Assembly: GCF_014596445.1 (NCBI RefSeq)
Contig: NZ_MECL01000077.1
Location: forward strand, 1 to 64,000
Length of the DNA: 64,000 bases
Source of the DNA: Streptomyces sp. CBMA29
GTDB lineage: Bacteria; Actinomycetota; Actinomycetes; Streptomycetales; Streptomycetaceae
Direction of reading: 5' to 3'
The position numbers were made by a program, and so were the translations under genes. Positions 53,604 to 63,739 of the stretch are shown here, piece after piece. The number at the start of each line of letters is the position of its first letter. Position 1 is the stretch's first letter. Under the pieces are notes generated by a model. That model had not been told where the DNA came from, searched no databases, and worked only from the letters and a program-made list of their open reading frames with translations.

Positions 53604-54533
53604 GTGACTTACGCGCGCGCGGTCCCGGAGGGGTTTGCGGACGGGCGACCTGTCCAGGTCGTCGCCCACAGAGGCGCCTCCGCGGACGTACCAGAACATA
53701 CGCTCGCCGCGTACCGGAAAGCCATCGCGGACGGGGCCGACGCCCTGGACTGCGACGTCCGGCTGACCTCGGACGGCGAACTGGTGTGTGTCCACGACCG
53801 GCGGGTGGACCGTACGTCGAACGGCCGGGGCGCCGTCTCCTCCCTCGCACTGGCCGACCTCGCCACGCTGGACTTCGGCTCCTGGAAGGACGGCCACGGA
53901 GAACCTGGCGGCCCAGGAAGCCGGGACCGTCACCCAGGAGACGCCCGTACGAAAGACGCGCATATAAGCGCGCGTATAAGAGGGGCCCGCGCGGGACGCG
54001 TAAAAGAAGAGGACGAAAACGCCGTACGCGAACGCAGCGGCGTCCTCACGCTCCGCCGCCTGCTGGAACTGGTCGCGGACACCGACCGCCGCGTGGAGGT
54101 GGCGATCGAGACGAAGCACCCGACGCGCTGGTCGGGCCAGGTCGAGCGGCGGCTGCTCGACCTGTTGCGGCACTTCGGTATGGACCGCCCGGCGCGCGGG
54201 GAGCCCGCCCAGGTGCGGGTGATGAGCTTCTCGCCGCGGGCACTGCGCCGGGTACGGCTGGCCGCGCCCGCGGTTCCGACCGTCTTCCTGGTGCGCCACG
54301 CGCTCCCCCGGCGCTGGAGCGGGTGGCTGCCGGCGGGCGTCGGAATCGCGGGGCCGAGCATGCGGATCGTGCGCGCCGACCCGGGATACGTGGCGCGTTC
54401 GCGCCAGGCGGGGCACCGCGTGCACGTCTGGACGGTGGACGAACCCGCCGATGTCGAGTTGTGCGTACAGCTCGGAGTGGACTCCATCATCACCAACCGC
54501 CCGAGTGCGGTTCTGTCCCAGCTGGGTCGCTGA
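53604..54533 (+). CDS. glycerophosphodiester phosphodiesterase
   Basis: The GTG at 53604 gives 309 residues. GDPD motifs: VVAHRGASADVPEHT (catalytic His), DALDCDVRLTSDGELVCVHD (metal acids; the common Glu is Asp here), VAIETKHP, and near the end HRVHVWTVDEPAD. It releases sn-glycerol-3-phosphate from phospholipid headgroups. An Arg/Gly/Asp-rich insert at about 95-144 (GHGEPGGPGSRDRH and on) breaks the TIM barrel between the His and Glu parts, and family members lack it. Confidence 0.9.
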   Translation: MTYARAVPEGFADGRPVQVVAHRGASADVPEHTLAAYRKAIADGADALDCDVRLTSDGELVCVHDRRVDRTSNGRGAVSSLALADLATLDFGSWKDGHGEPGGPGSRDRHPGDARTKDAHISARIRGARAGRVKEEDENAVRERSGVLTLRRLLELVADTDRRVEVAIETKHPTRWSGQVERRLLDLLRHFGMDRPARGEPAQVRVMSFSPRALRRVRLAAPAVPTVFLVRHALPRRWSGWLPAGVGIAGPSMRIVRADPGYVARSRQAGHRVHVWTVDEPADVELCVQLGVDSIITNRPSAVLSQLGR

Positions 54534-54761
54534 AGTTCACAGATGTCCGCAGGCCACAGCAGGAGTCAACACAGAGCAGCCGACATCAACAGGCAACTGC
54601 CGTCACAGGGCGTACCCCGGCGCGTTCGTATCGTGTTCGGGCTGCAATTGTGCGTCGTGAATGTGTACGGAGTACGTCAATAGATCGCGGTTGGCTTGTT
54701 TCCGGCCGAGTCGCAGAGGGCATCCATCCCGTGGCGCAAGGGCGTGAAGGAGGTCTCGGGG

Positions 54762-55664
54762 GTGTCGTTGATGGTGGCGCAGGAGGTGCCTACGTCCTCG
54801 ACCATGGCCCTGCCCCATGGTCCGACCGGCGTCGCGGTGGCGCGCCGGAAACTGCGGAACGAATTGTGCGCGCAGGACGTGCCGGAGCCGGTGATCGACG
54901 ACGCCGTCCTCATCCTGTCGGAGTTGCTGAGCAATTCCTTCCGGCACGCGCGTCCGCTGGAGACGCGCGAGGCCGGTGGCGGCGGGGACGCCGGTGACGC
55001 CAATGGCACAAGGTCCGCCCGGGACACTCCCCGTACGGGGAACGACGACTGGACGGCCGGCGGCCGTCACGACAGCCCACGGACGGACGACCCACAGACG
55101 GACCGCGGCCGTACGGCCAACGACCGTACGGACGGTGGCCGCAGCGACAGTGGCCGCACCGACTGCGGCGAGTGCGGGATACGCGCCGCGTGGGCGATAG
55201 GCACGGACGGACTCCTCGCGGTCGAGGTGACCGACGGCGGCGGCCCCACCAGGCCACGCCCCTCCACCCCCTCCCTGAGCGCGCACGGCGGCCGGGGCCT
55301 CGGCATCGTCGGGAGCCTGTCGCTGCGCTGGGGCGTGCGCGACGACGCGCCCGGCGAGGTGACGGTCTGGGCGGTCCTTGCGGTACGCGCCCGGCACGCG
55401 CGCCGCGACGACCCGGTGATCGCGGGCGGCACAGTCGGCACAGGCCCTACGGACGGCACGCGCGGCCAGAGGGCCGGACTCGGCGGAATCGGCGGTACGG
55501 GAATCAGTCCGATCGTCGGTGCGGGCGGCGGCCTGCCGGTGGGCATGTCGATGGGCATGTCGATGGACCTGGCCGAATCGATCGAAGCGTTCGACGCGCT
55601 CGGGTCGCTCGGGTCGCTGAACACCGCGTTCGACTCGGTCGAGGCGGTCGACGAACGCGGCTGA
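54762..55664 (+). CDS. ATP-binding protein, RsbW-like HATPase with long insert and tail
   Basis: The GTG at 54762 has AAGGAGG 8 bases upstream (ATG 54771 is possible); 300 residues. N-box VLILSELLSNSFRHARP at about 50, then about 60 residues of Asp/Arg/Thr/Gly low complexity (residues 76-136), then VEVTDGGGPTRPRP and the G2 motif GGRGLGIVGSL. The 100-residue C-terminal tail ends with acidic repeats (SIEAFDALGSLGSL). It is larger than the 150-residue norm because of the insert and tail. Possible anti-sigma-type kinase. Confidence 0.85.
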   Translation: MSLMVAQEVPTSSTMALPHGPTGVAVARRKLRNELCAQDVPEPVIDDAVLILSELLSNSFRHARPLETREAGGGGDAGDANGTRSARDTPRTGNDDWTAGGRHDSPRTDDPQTDRGRTANDRTDGGRSDSGRTDCGECGIRAAWAIGTDGLLAVEVTDGGGPTRPRPSTPSLSAHGGRGLGIVGSLSLRWGVRDDAPGEVTVWAVLAVRARHARRDDPVIAGGTVGTGPTDGTRGQRAGLGGIGGTGISPIVGAGGGLPVGMSMGMSMDLAESIEAFDALGSLGSLNTAFDSVEAVDERG

Positions 55665-55858
55665 GGTCGCGGGCCCACGCGGAGGGCCGCACCCACCCGC
55701 GCGGGGCACGGCACGGGGCACGGCACGCGGCGCGGCGCGCAGGGCGGCGCCCCGGTGACCTCCCCCGCCCCTCCACACGCCTCGCCGTGGTCCGGCGGCG
55801 GCCTCGCCGGGCGCTAGGCTCGCGGCCGGAACACCGCCGTTACGGGAGAGACCGAGCC

Positions 55859-56821
55859 ATGGCCAAGAAGCGCGCGACCGCGACGAAGACGAAGGTCCCG
55901 ACGAGCGGAGAGGTCCCGGTGGTCGGCGCGCGCGAGCCCTGCCCCTGCGGCTCGGGCCGCCGGTACAAGGCGTGTCACGGCCGCGAGGCGTCGCACGCGG
56001 TGACCGAGCTGGTGCGTCGCCCGTTCGAGGGGCTGCCCGGCGAGTGCGACTGGGTCGCGCTGCGCGAGCTGGTCCCGGCGGCGACCGCCCCGCTCACCCT
56101 CAAGGACGCGCTGCCCGACGGCGTTCCTTCGGTGACGCTCGGCACCGTGCTGCCGATGGCCTGGCCAGGACTGCGCCGCGACACCGGGGCCGTCCTGCTC
56201 GGCCTCCAGAACGAGGCGGCGTCCGGTGACGTCAGCCGCGACCTCGCCGACACGCTGCTGCGCGCGCTCACCGCGGCGCCCGGCAATCCGGTGGACGGCC
56301 GCCGCCCGCCGCAGGACGGGCCGCGCCTCCAGGACGTGCTCGACCTCGACGCGCCCTTCACGCCTGAGGTGCACAGCGGCTTCGAGTTCTGGCTGGAGGA
56401 CGCCGACGCGGCGACCGGCGAGGTGGCCGCGTCGCTGGAGCGCGCCAACCAGGCGGCGATCCCGACCGTACGGCTGACCGGCGTGGACGCCGCGTACTGG
56501 TGCGAGACGCCGGAGAAGAACCACCTGCGGTGGGTCATGCCGCACCCCGAGGAGGAGTTGCTCGACGCGCTGGCCCGGCTGCACGCCGCCGGGGTGTCGT
56601 CGCTGGGTGACGGTACGCGGCTGGTCGGCTCCTTCCGCGCGCACGGGCTCGTGGTGCCGGTGTGGGACCTGCCGGTCGGCATGGGCGCCGACGAGGTGGA
56701 GAAGCCCGCCGCCGCCTTCAACGAGCGCCTGGCCGAGACGCTCGCCAAGTCCGGCCCCCTCACCGCCGACGAGCGGCGCGCCCGCAGCGGCTTCACCAAC
56801 CGCCAGATCACCTTGAGCTGA
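55859..56821 (+). CDS. SEC-C motif, DUF5926 protein
   Basis: ATG 55859 gives 320 residues. A Lys-rich N-terminus leads to the SEC-C zinc motif CPCGSGRRYKACHG (about 31-44), then a conserved body (PFEGLPGECDWVALRELVPA, NQAAIPTVRLTGVDAAYWCE, HLRWVMPHPEEELLDALARL). The domain is restricted to actinobacteria and its function is not known. SEC-C motifs bind zinc and often join proteins to the ribosome or secretion path. Confidence 0.9.
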   Translation: MAKKRATATKTKVPTSGEVPVVGAREPCPCGSGRRYKACHGREASHAVTELVRRPFEGLPGECDWVALRELVPAATAPLTLKDALPDGVPSVTLGTVLPMAWPGLRRDTGAVLLGLQNEAASGDVSRDLADTLLRALTAAPGNPVDGRRPPQDGPRLQDVLDLDAPFTPEVHSGFEFWLEDADAATGEVAASLERANQAAIPTVRLTGVDAAYWCETPEKNHLRWVMPHPEEELLDALARLHAAGVSSLGDGTRLVGSFRAHGLVVPVWDLPVGMGADEVEKPAAAFNERLAETLAKSGPLTADERRARSGFTNRQITLS

Positions 56822-56929
56822 CGCCGGCCGCCGCCTGGCGGCGAGCCATTCCACGGCCTCCAGCCGTACGGGGGGTTGCCCGCGCCCACACGGCGGCAGC
56901 CGCTCTCACCACCCGGCCCAGCGGGGCAC

Positions 56930-57233
56930 GTCGGCTGTCGCCGGACCACCGGCCGGTGGGGGCGGGCCGCGCAGTTCCCCGCGCCCCTGACGGGGCACGT
57001 CCTGGGCGAGGCGCCGCGCTGGCGCAGGACGCCGCGCCGATCTTCTAAGGGGCGCGGGGAACTGCGCGACCAGCCCCCACCGGGCCTGCGGCCCGAAAAA
57101 CCACAGCAACTGCCCCGCTGGGGCCGGTATGTAAAGCTCGCCACCGTTGTGGCTGGGCGCGCGGTTCCCCGCGCCCCTGACGGGGCACGTCCTGGGCGAG
57201 GCGCGGCGTTGGCGCAAGGGGGGCGCCCGATTC
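56930..57233. repeat. array of dispersed Streptomyces intergenic repeats
   Basis: Two near-identical segments (about 56969-57018 and 57159-57208, GTTCCCCGCGCCCCTGACGG onward) flank a unit that begins AAGGGGCGCGGGGAACTGCG (57051) and reads on to CAGCAACTGCCCC. The same unit appears split at 1826 and 14003. Such short repeats are spread through Streptomyces intergenic DNA. No gene lies in 56822-57493. Confidence 0.75.
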
Positions 57234-57493
57234 GTTGGCGGGCAGAACGTGGCCGGAGGGCGGGCCGTGATTCCGGTCACAACTCCCGTTGAATCGCGCC
57301 TAATCGGCGCCCCTGCGCCGTCGGGGAATTTGCGAACGGACGAAGTCTTGTTACCGTTTGGGCAGCCCGGTCGCTGGTGCATCCCCCGTCGCCAGCGACC
57401 GGGCGTTTCCATGCCCGCGGGGCGCCGGACGGCGCTTTTCGCCATGCGAGGGATACGACGGCGACGCTTTTCGTCGTACCGGTCGGTAGCGGT

Positions 57494-57769
57494 TCAGGTG
57501 CCTTCGGCGGGCGGCGGAAGCATTCCGTAACCGTCCACGGACGTGGTCCTGGCGTGCGGGGCGCCGAGGCCCGCGTGGCCGGAGTGGCCGCCGTGGTCCG
57601 GGTGTTCCGAGGGGCCGTCCGTGGCGGCGGCCAGCGGCAGGACGACGGCCAGGGCGGCGACGCTCGCGAGGGCGACCATGCGCAGCCCCGACACATGGTC
57701 CTGCGCCACCTGCTGAACGGCTAGCGCATGCGACTGCGGTTGCGACTGTGACTTCGGCTCCATGGGCAC
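57494..57769 (-). CDS. small membrane protein with His-rich tail
   Basis: GTG 57767-57769 (or ATG 57763), after AGGTGGGG; 91 residues. A Gln/Ser-rich N-terminus, one transmembrane helix (VALASVAALAVVLPLAAAT), then an outside tail HPDHGGHSGHAG with several His, possibly metal-binding. The function is unknown. Confidence 0.65.
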   Translation of the reverse strand: MPMEPKSQSQPQSHALAVQQVAQDHVSGLRMVALASVAALAVVLPLAAATDGPSEHPDHGGHSGHAGLGAPHARTTSVDGYGMLPPPAEGT

Positions 57770-57986
57770 GACCCCACCTGCGCTCGACGGTTGCGGTCCG
57801 CCGAACGTAGCGGGCGGACCGGGGACTTCGGGACGATCAGGCGCCGTTCAGCGCAGGGCCGGGGCCCTCGGCTACCCGAACGAGTGACAGCGCGCGCGGC
57901 ATCACGACACCGCGCCCGCCCTGAACAGCGTTCAGAACAGGCGCGGTGTCAACGCAGCACATCGATACGCGCATCAAATAAGCGCA

Positions 57987-58700
57987 TCAATAGGTGAGCC
58001 GGTCGCCGTCCGGCGCGGTGCGGCCCGCGCGGACGAGGGCGTCCACGAGGTCGCCGATCCGCGGCAGCCACGGCGCGGCGCCGCCGAGCCCGACCGGCGC
58101 GTCGGGCCCCGTCGCCTCGGGCACCGGGGGCCGCACCCAGCGGAGCTGCCCCGCGCTGCTGCTCGACGGCGGCAGCGCCACGTATCCGCCGTCGCCGTGG
58201 TAGCGCAGCGACGTCGGCACCCAGTCCTGGCTGTCGAGGAGTTCGCCCAGTTCGGCGAGCGAGTAGGGCGCGACGAGGATCACGTACCGGGTGGGGGTGG
58301 CGACCACCGGGCCGAGCCGTACGCCGAGGCGTTCGATCGCGTCGAGCGCCCGCGTGCCGGCCACCGCGGGCAGACTCGCCGCGGACACCCGGTCGCCGGT
58401 CGCGAGGACCACCGGCGCGTCCGGCCTGCACGTCCACCACCAGCGCACCATGCGCGGGTCACGGGTGGCGGCCAGGAGTCCCGGCTCGTGCGGATGGGCG
58501 CCGGGCACCGGGCAGTTGGGGCGGGCGCAGGCGCACGGCTGCGCACCGGTCGCCCGCCATGTGCCGCGTTTGTCGTATCCGACACCGGGCACCACAGGCC
58601 ATTGCCACTGCTCGGCATAGGTGAGCGCCGCGTCACGCAACGCGGTCCGCCCCTTTCGCGGCAGTGAGAGCTTGCGTCGCCTTCCGAGGATCTCGCGCAT
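57987..58700 (-). CDS. bifunctional DNA primase/polymerase-like N-terminal domain protein
   Basis: ATG 58698-58700 follows AAAGGA; 237 residues. The pattern LRDAALTYAEQWQWPVVPG, then CACARPNCPVPGAHPH and WWTCRPDAPVVLATG, matches the prim-pol N-terminal domains common in actinobacteria. It lacks the helicase half, so it is a short stand-alone form as found in many Streptomyces chromosomes. Whether it is catalytic is uncertain. Confidence 0.82.
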   Translation of the reverse strand: MREILGRRRKLSLPRKGRTALRDAALTYAEQWQWPVVPGVGYDKRGTWRATGAQPCACARPNCPVPGAHPHEPGLLAATRDPRMVRWWWTCRPDAPVVLATGDRVSAASLPAVAGTRALDAIERLGVRLGPVVATPTRYVILVAPYSLAELGELLDSQDWVPTSLRYHGDGGYVALPPSSSSAGQLRWVRPPVPEATGPDAPVGLGGAAPWLPRIGDLVDALVRAGRTAPDGDRLTY

Positions 58701-59150
58701 CAGCGCTCGTTCCTTTCCGTTAACGCCCAGGGATCTGCCCTTGCACACGTATCTGTCGAGCACACCGTTTACGAGGCAGCGCATCACGCCGCCGGCCGAG
58801 CGTGGAACGTGGCGGTGGGTGGCGTGCGCATGGCGCTTGCTCACTTGCCCCGATCGCGAGCCACAAGTCGTGGATCCCGTTGGGCGCAGCTCCCGCTCGC
58901 CACTCGGGGTGGGGTCGGCTGTCAATTGCTTACGTACTACGACGCTTGAGCCGGACTCCGGGTTCCTACCCATCACCCGCAAATATGACGCGCTGTTGGC
59001 CGGGATCAGTCGACAGCGCGCATGAGACGGGGGTAGCGCTTTCTGGCCAACCTGTGGCGGCGTGACGGCTACTCCAGGCCACCGGCGCACCACGGCACGT
59101 GACGCCGGTCACGTCCCGACACCACACCGTCTACCAGGACAATCCTGGAC
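58701..59150. other. 450-bp divergent intergenic region
   Basis: It separates the prim-pol-like gene (leftward) from the phosphatase gene (rightward) and must hold both promoters. Open frames have no codon bias. GACGCCGGTCACGTCCCGAC near 59100 contains no clear palindrome. Confidence 0.5.
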
Positions 59151-61130
59151 ATGCCCGCGATTGTGCGTGTACAAGTGGGTTCCTTGGTAGCGGCGCGCCA
59201 CGACATGGGGGTTTGCGATGCTATTGATGCAGATGCTCCGCGCTTTGCGGACGAAAAGCGCGGAATGCCCCATCCATCGGCGACTGGCCGGAAGCCCCCG
59301 GCCATGAGCGCCGCTCACATGAAAAAAGTGGCCGGAACCGAGCCACCTCCTTCCGCGGCGGCGCAAAATGCGTCCTCTGCGGGAGGCCCCGCGCAGGTCA
59401 CGGCCGCCTCCGCGGTCCCCGCCGTCTCCCCCGCCGCTCCGCCCGCACCCGCGACGGAACCGGCGGCAGGACCGGCGGCAGGACCATCGACGGCACCAGC
59501 GACGGAACCGGCGGCCGATTCCGCGGCGACCGCGCCCGTAGCCGACCCGGCCACCGGAGCCGTGGCCAAGCCCGTGACCGTACCCGGTGCGGGCCGTCCT
59601 CGGGAGCCGGAGGCAGTGGCCGGTGATGCGCCTGGTGATGCGCCTGGTGATGCGGCCGGTGACCGGTACGGCTCCCCCGCCGTGCAGGACCGGCTGGCCT
59701 CCTGGGTGTGCGACCTGTCCCTGGTGCACGAGCTGACCGAGCGGCTGGCCCGTACGACCGCGCTGGACGACACGCTGCACGAGGTGCTGCGCGCCGGGGC
59801 CACCCTGGTCGGCGCCCGCCGCGGCATGGTCGCGCTGGAACCGGCCGACGGCCTCGGCCCCGAACGCACCGTCGGCCTCGGCCTCGGCCACGCCGACCTC
59901 GGCACGATCGAGACCGTGCCCGTACCCCGTACGTCCGCCTCCGACACCGGCGTGCCGGGTGACGCGAGCGGATCAGGGGCGCGGGACGGATCAGGGGCGC
60001 GGGACGACTGTGCGGCGCGGGACGAATCAGGGGCGCGGGACGACTGTGCGGCGCGGGACGGATCAGAGGCGCGGGACGGATCAGGGGCGGAGGACGCATG
60101 GCAGGCGCGGGACGCGGACGGCGAACGCGTCCACGCCGACCTGCTGCACGAACCCGGCCTCGACCGGCGGCACCGCGAGGTCGCCGTCCAGCTCGGCCTC
60201 GGCGCGAGCTACGCGCTGCGGCTGACGGCGCAGTCGCACGGCAGGCTGGGCACGGCCGTGTGGTTCTACGACGAACCCGCGGAGCCCGACGACCGGCAGC
60301 GCCGCCTGATGGGCCTGTATCTGCGTTTCGCCGCCGAGCACACCGCACGCGTGCTCGACCTGCGCCGCGCACGGGACACCACGGCGGCGCTGGCCGCGGA
60401 ACTGCTGCCCGAACGGCTGCCGCGCGTCCCCGGCGTACGGGCGGCGGTCCGGCACCGCACGAGTCCGCGCGGCGGCGGCGACTGGTACGACGCGCTGCCG
60501 CTGCCCGAGGGCGCGCTCGGCCTGGCCGTCGGCGGGGTGACGGGGCGCGGTCCCGGCGCGGTGGCCGCGATGGGACGGCTGCGCGCGAGCCTGCGCGCGT
60601 ACGCGGTGATGGAGGGCGAGGACCCGGTCGCGGTCCTGTCCGACCTGGAACTGCTGATGCGGCTCACCGAGCCCGCCAGGTCCGCGACGGCGCTGTTCGC
60701 GTACGTGGAGGCGGCGGCGGGGAACGGCGGCCCGCGCCCGGCGGGCGGCCCCGGCGGCCGGAAGCTGATCCTGGCGGGCGCGGGACACTGCCCGCCGCTG
60801 GTGGTCGGCGACCGCCGCTGCGAGTACGTCGAGACGTCGCTGTCCGCGCCGCTGAACATGCTCAGCTGCTGGGAGGCGCCCAGCGTCGAGCTGTACGCGC
60901 GGCCCGGCGAGACCCTGGTGCTGTACACGGACGGGCTGCTGCACCGTACGGGGGAGTCCGCCGACCGGGCGCTCGCCCGGCTGCACGCCGCCGCGCAGAG
61001 CGCCCCGCGCCCGGCCCGCGACGACCCCGACCGTCTCGTCGACCACATCCTGCACGCCGTGCTGCCCGACGGCCTCGACCGTTCCGAGGGCGTCGAGGAC
61101 GTCGTCCTGCTCGCCGTCCGTTTCGACTGA
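59151..61130 (+). CDS. SpoIIE-family PP2C serine phosphatase with GAF-like domain
   Basis: ATG 59151 gives 659 residues; MSAAHMKK near 59305 is an alternative start. After an Ala/Pro-rich disordered part, residues about 180-410 resemble a GAF sensor (LTERLARTTALDDTLHEVLR, LVGARRGMVALEP), interrupted at about 271-321 by tandem repeats such as SGARDDCAARD. The SpoIIE domain follows (AAELLPERLPRVPGV, GGGDWYDALPL with the metal Asp, ILAGAGHCPPLVV, LVLYTDGLLHRT). It would dephosphorylate an anti-anti-sigma factor. No such factor is adjacent. Confidence 0.88.
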   Translation: MPAIVRVQVGSLVAARHDMGVCDAIDADAPRFADEKRGMPHPSATGRKPPAMSAAHMKKVAGTEPPPSAAAQNASSAGGPAQVTAASAVPAVSPAAPPAPATEPAAGPAAGPSTAPATEPAADSAATAPVADPATGAVAKPVTVPGAGRPREPEAVAGDAPGDAPGDAAGDRYGSPAVQDRLASWVCDLSLVHELTERLARTTALDDTLHEVLRAGATLVGARRGMVALEPADGLGPERTVGLGLGHADLGTIETVPVPRTSASDTGVPGDASGSGARDGSGARDDCAARDESGARDDCAARDGSEARDGSGAEDAWQARDADGERVHADLLHEPGLDRRHREVAVQLGLGASYALRLTAQSHGRLGTAVWFYDEPAEPDDRQRRLMGLYLRFAAEHTARVLDLRRARDTTAALAAELLPERLPRVPGVRAAVRHRTSPRGGGDWYDALPLPEGALGLAVGGVTGRGPGAVAAMGRLRASLRAYAVMEGEDPVAVLSDLELLMRLTEPARSATALFAYVEAAAGNGGPRPAGGPGGRKLILAGAGHCPPLVVGDRRCEYVETSLSAPLNMLSCWEAPSVELYARPGETLVLYTDGLLHRTGESADRALARLHAAAQSAPRPARDDPDRLVDHILHAVLPDGLDRSEGVEDVVLLAVRFD

Positions 61131-61411
61131 GACCGTTCAGACTGAGACCGATTCGACCGAGATCGTTTCGGCTGAGACCGAGAGAGACGGCCCCTTGGAG
61201 ACACGGGCCCTTAGGGACACGGGCCGCTGAGAAAGTCGGGCCGCGGACACCCGCGTCCGCTTCGGTCGGCCCGGTCCTGATTCGTGATCGATTCAGGACC
61301 TATGCCCCCTGCACGTCCTCTTCCGCGCGCACATACGATGCGTAGAGGTCCATAGCGGGTCCCGGCGGGACCTCCAGGGAGCTATGGCGACGACAGCGAG
61401 GAGGACAGGAC

Positions 61412-63016
61412 GTGGCCGAGGCCCAGGCACAGCCGGACGAGCAGGTCGATCGGGTCGGACAGGAGACGCCCGAGACTCCTGAGACGACGGGGACGGCCGT
61501 GACGGCGGCCGAGGCGGCCACGGACGCGGCAGTCGAAGCGGCCACCGACGCGGCGGCCACGGACGCGGCCGACGGCGATGCGGCGGACGGCGACGACAAG
61601 CCGATCAAGCAGCGCAAGAACCGCCTCTACCCGGCTGTTTCCGACGAGCTGGCGGCCGTGATGAAGTCCGACTGGGCCGACACGGAACTGCACGGACTGG
61701 CCCCGCTGCCGCAGGCCGCGTACGCCGCCGCGCGCCGCGCCGCGCTGTCCGAGCGCTTCCCCGGCGAGCGGATCGTCGTACCGGCGGGCAATCTCCGTAC
61801 CCGCTCCAACGACACCGAGTACCCCTTCCGCGCGGCCACCGAGTACGCCTATCTGACCGGTGACCAGACGCAGGACGCCGTCCTCGTGCTGGAGCCGCGC
61901 AAGGGCGGCGGGCACGCGGCGACCGCGTATCTGCTGCCGCGCTCCAACCGGGAGAACGGCGAATTCTGGCTGGACGGCCAGGGCGAGCTGTGGGTCGGTC
62001 GGCGGCACAGCCTCACCGAGGCCGAGCAGATGCTCGGGATGCCGTGCCGTGACGTCCGCAAGGCCGCGGAGACCCTGCGCGAGGCGGCGGGTCCTGTCCG
62101 CGTGGTGCGCGGGCACGACGCGGGCGTCGAGGCGGCGCTCAGCGACAAGGTGACGGCCGAGCGCGACGCCGAGCTGACCGAATTCCTGTCCGCGCTGCGG
62201 GCGGTGAAGGACGAGTTCGAGATCGCCGAATTGCAGCGGGCGTGCGACTCGACGGCGCGCGGCTTCGAGGACGTCGTCAAGGTCCTCGACAAGGCGGAGG
62301 CCACCTCCGAGCGGTACATCGAGGGAACGTTCTTCCTGCGCGCCCGCGTCGAGGGCAACGACGTCGGCTACGGCTCGATCTGCGCCGCCGGCCCGCACGC
62401 CACCACCCTGCACTGGGTGCGCAACGACGGCCCGGTCCGCTCCGGCGACCTGCTGCTGCTCGACGCGGGCGTGGAGACCCACCACCTCTACACCGCGGAC
62501 GTCACCCGCACCCTCCCGATCAGCGGCAGCTTCTCGCCGGTCCAGCGCAAGGTCTACGACGCGGTCTACGAGTCCCAGCAGGCCGGTATCGACGCGGTGA
62601 AGCCGGGCGCGGCCTTCCGCGACTTCCATGAGGCGTCGCAGCGCGTGCTGGCCGAGAAGCTGGTCGAGTGGGGGCTGCTCGAAGGCCCGGTCGACCGGGT
62701 GCTCGAACTGGCCCTCCAGCGCCGCTGGACGCTGCACGGCACCGGCCACATGCTCGGCATGGACGTCCACGACTGCGCGCACGCGCGGACCGAGGCGTAC
62801 GTGGACGCCACCCTGGAGCCCGGCATGGTGCTGACGGTCGAGCCCGGCCTGTATTTCCAGGCGGACGACCTGTCGGTGCCCGAGGAGTACCGCGGCATCG
62901 GTGTCCGGATCGAGGACGACATCCTGGTGACGGACGACGGCAACCGCAATCTGTCGGACGCGCTGCCGCGGCGCTCGGACGAGGTCGAGGCGTGGATGGC
63001 GGGGCTGCGCGGCTGA
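61412..63016 (+). CDS. pepP: Xaa-Pro aminopeptidase (M24B, aminopeptidase P)
   Basis: The GTG at 61412 follows GGAGGACA; 534 residues. About 65 residues of Ala/Asp/Thr-rich leader precede the aminopeptidase P N-domain (ERIVVPAGNLRTRSNDTEYP). The pita-bread domain has the five metal ligands in LLLLDAGVE, YTADVTRT, HGTGHMLGMDVHD, LTVEPGLYF and VRIEDDILV. It removes N-terminal residues preceding proline, in the cytoplasm. Confidence 0.93.
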   Translation: MAEAQAQPDEQVDRVGQETPETPETTGTAVTAAEAATDAAVEAATDAAATDAADGDAADGDDKPIKQRKNRLYPAVSDELAAVMKSDWADTELHGLAPLPQAAYAAARRAALSERFPGERIVVPAGNLRTRSNDTEYPFRAATEYAYLTGDQTQDAVLVLEPRKGGGHAATAYLLPRSNRENGEFWLDGQGELWVGRRHSLTEAEQMLGMPCRDVRKAAETLREAAGPVRVVRGHDAGVEAALSDKVTAERDAELTEFLSALRAVKDEFEIAELQRACDSTARGFEDVVKVLDKAEATSERYIEGTFFLRARVEGNDVGYGSICAAGPHATTLHWVRNDGPVRSGDLLLLDAGVETHHLYTADVTRTLPISGSFSPVQRKVYDAVYESQQAGIDAVKPGAAFRDFHEASQRVLAEKLVEWGLLEGPVDRVLELALQRRWTLHGTGHMLGMDVHDCAHARTEAYVDATLEPGMVLTVEPGLYFQADDLSVPEEYRGIGVRIEDDILVTDDGNRNLSDALPRRSDEVEAWMAGLRG

Positions 63017-63102
63017 ACACGGACCCCAGCCGGTCCCAGCCGGTCCCACCAGAGTCGAGCGGTCTCACCGGAGTCGAGCGGTTCCACCGGAGTCGAACGG
63101 CG

Positions 63103-63546
63103 CTACGACGCCTTCAGCAGGGCGTCGTCACGCCACTTGAGCACCTTGTCGAAGGAGACAACCGTGCCGTGACCCGGCCGGTTCTGGAAGTGGACGTGGT
63201 CCACCAGCGCCTCGATGAGGAAGAGTCCGCGTCCGTGCTCGGCCTGCTGGCCCCTGGGGCTCAGCGGCCGGGCCGGGTGGCGGAAGCGGTCGCGGGGGAA
63301 TCCGGGACCGGAGTCGGCGACCTCGATACGGCACTGGTCGCCGTCGATCCGCGCGGTGACGCTGTACTCCGTGCCGGATCCGGCGTGTTCCACGGCGTTG
63401 GCACACGCTTCCGAGAGGGCCACCGCCAGGTCGAAGGAGATCTCCGGATCGACTCCGGCCGTCTCCATGGTCCCGATCAGCAGCCTTCTGGCCAGCGGAA
63501 CGCTCGCAGCCTCGCGCCGCAAATGGAGTGACCACCAGATGCTCAT
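63103..63546 (-). CDS. RsbW-like anti-sigma/ATP-binding kinase
   Basis: A 147-residue HATPase starting ATG 63544-63546 (SIWWSLHLRREAASVP). N-box ALSEACANAVEHA, G1 VADSGPGFP and G2 EHGRGLFLIEALV are complete, so ATP binding is likely. This is the commonest stand-alone Streptomyces HATPase_c_2 form. It lies opposite pepP with a convergent gap of 86 bp and is divergent from a membrane-protein gene. Confidence 0.9.
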   Translation of the reverse strand: MSIWWSLHLRREAASVPLARRLLIGTMETAGVDPEISFDLAVALSEACANAVEHAGSGTEYSVTARIDGDQCRIEVADSGPGFPRDRFRHPARPLSPRGQQAEHGRGLFLIEALVDHVHFQNRPGHGTVVSFDKVLKWRDDALLKAS

Positions 63547-63739
63547 GCTCCAGCCTCCTGGCCGCGGCTCGACATAAGGTTACGTATTGCCGCGAAGAGC
63601 GTCCCGTAAGCGCGATGTTGACGTGATATCGCTCATTCGGCGGATGCCAATGCCCGGCGTACGCGTGTAGGGGGACTTCACGCGCACACCACCGCGAGCC
63701 GGACACCCGCCGTATCCGCCCGGAGCGCGCGGTGAGAAG

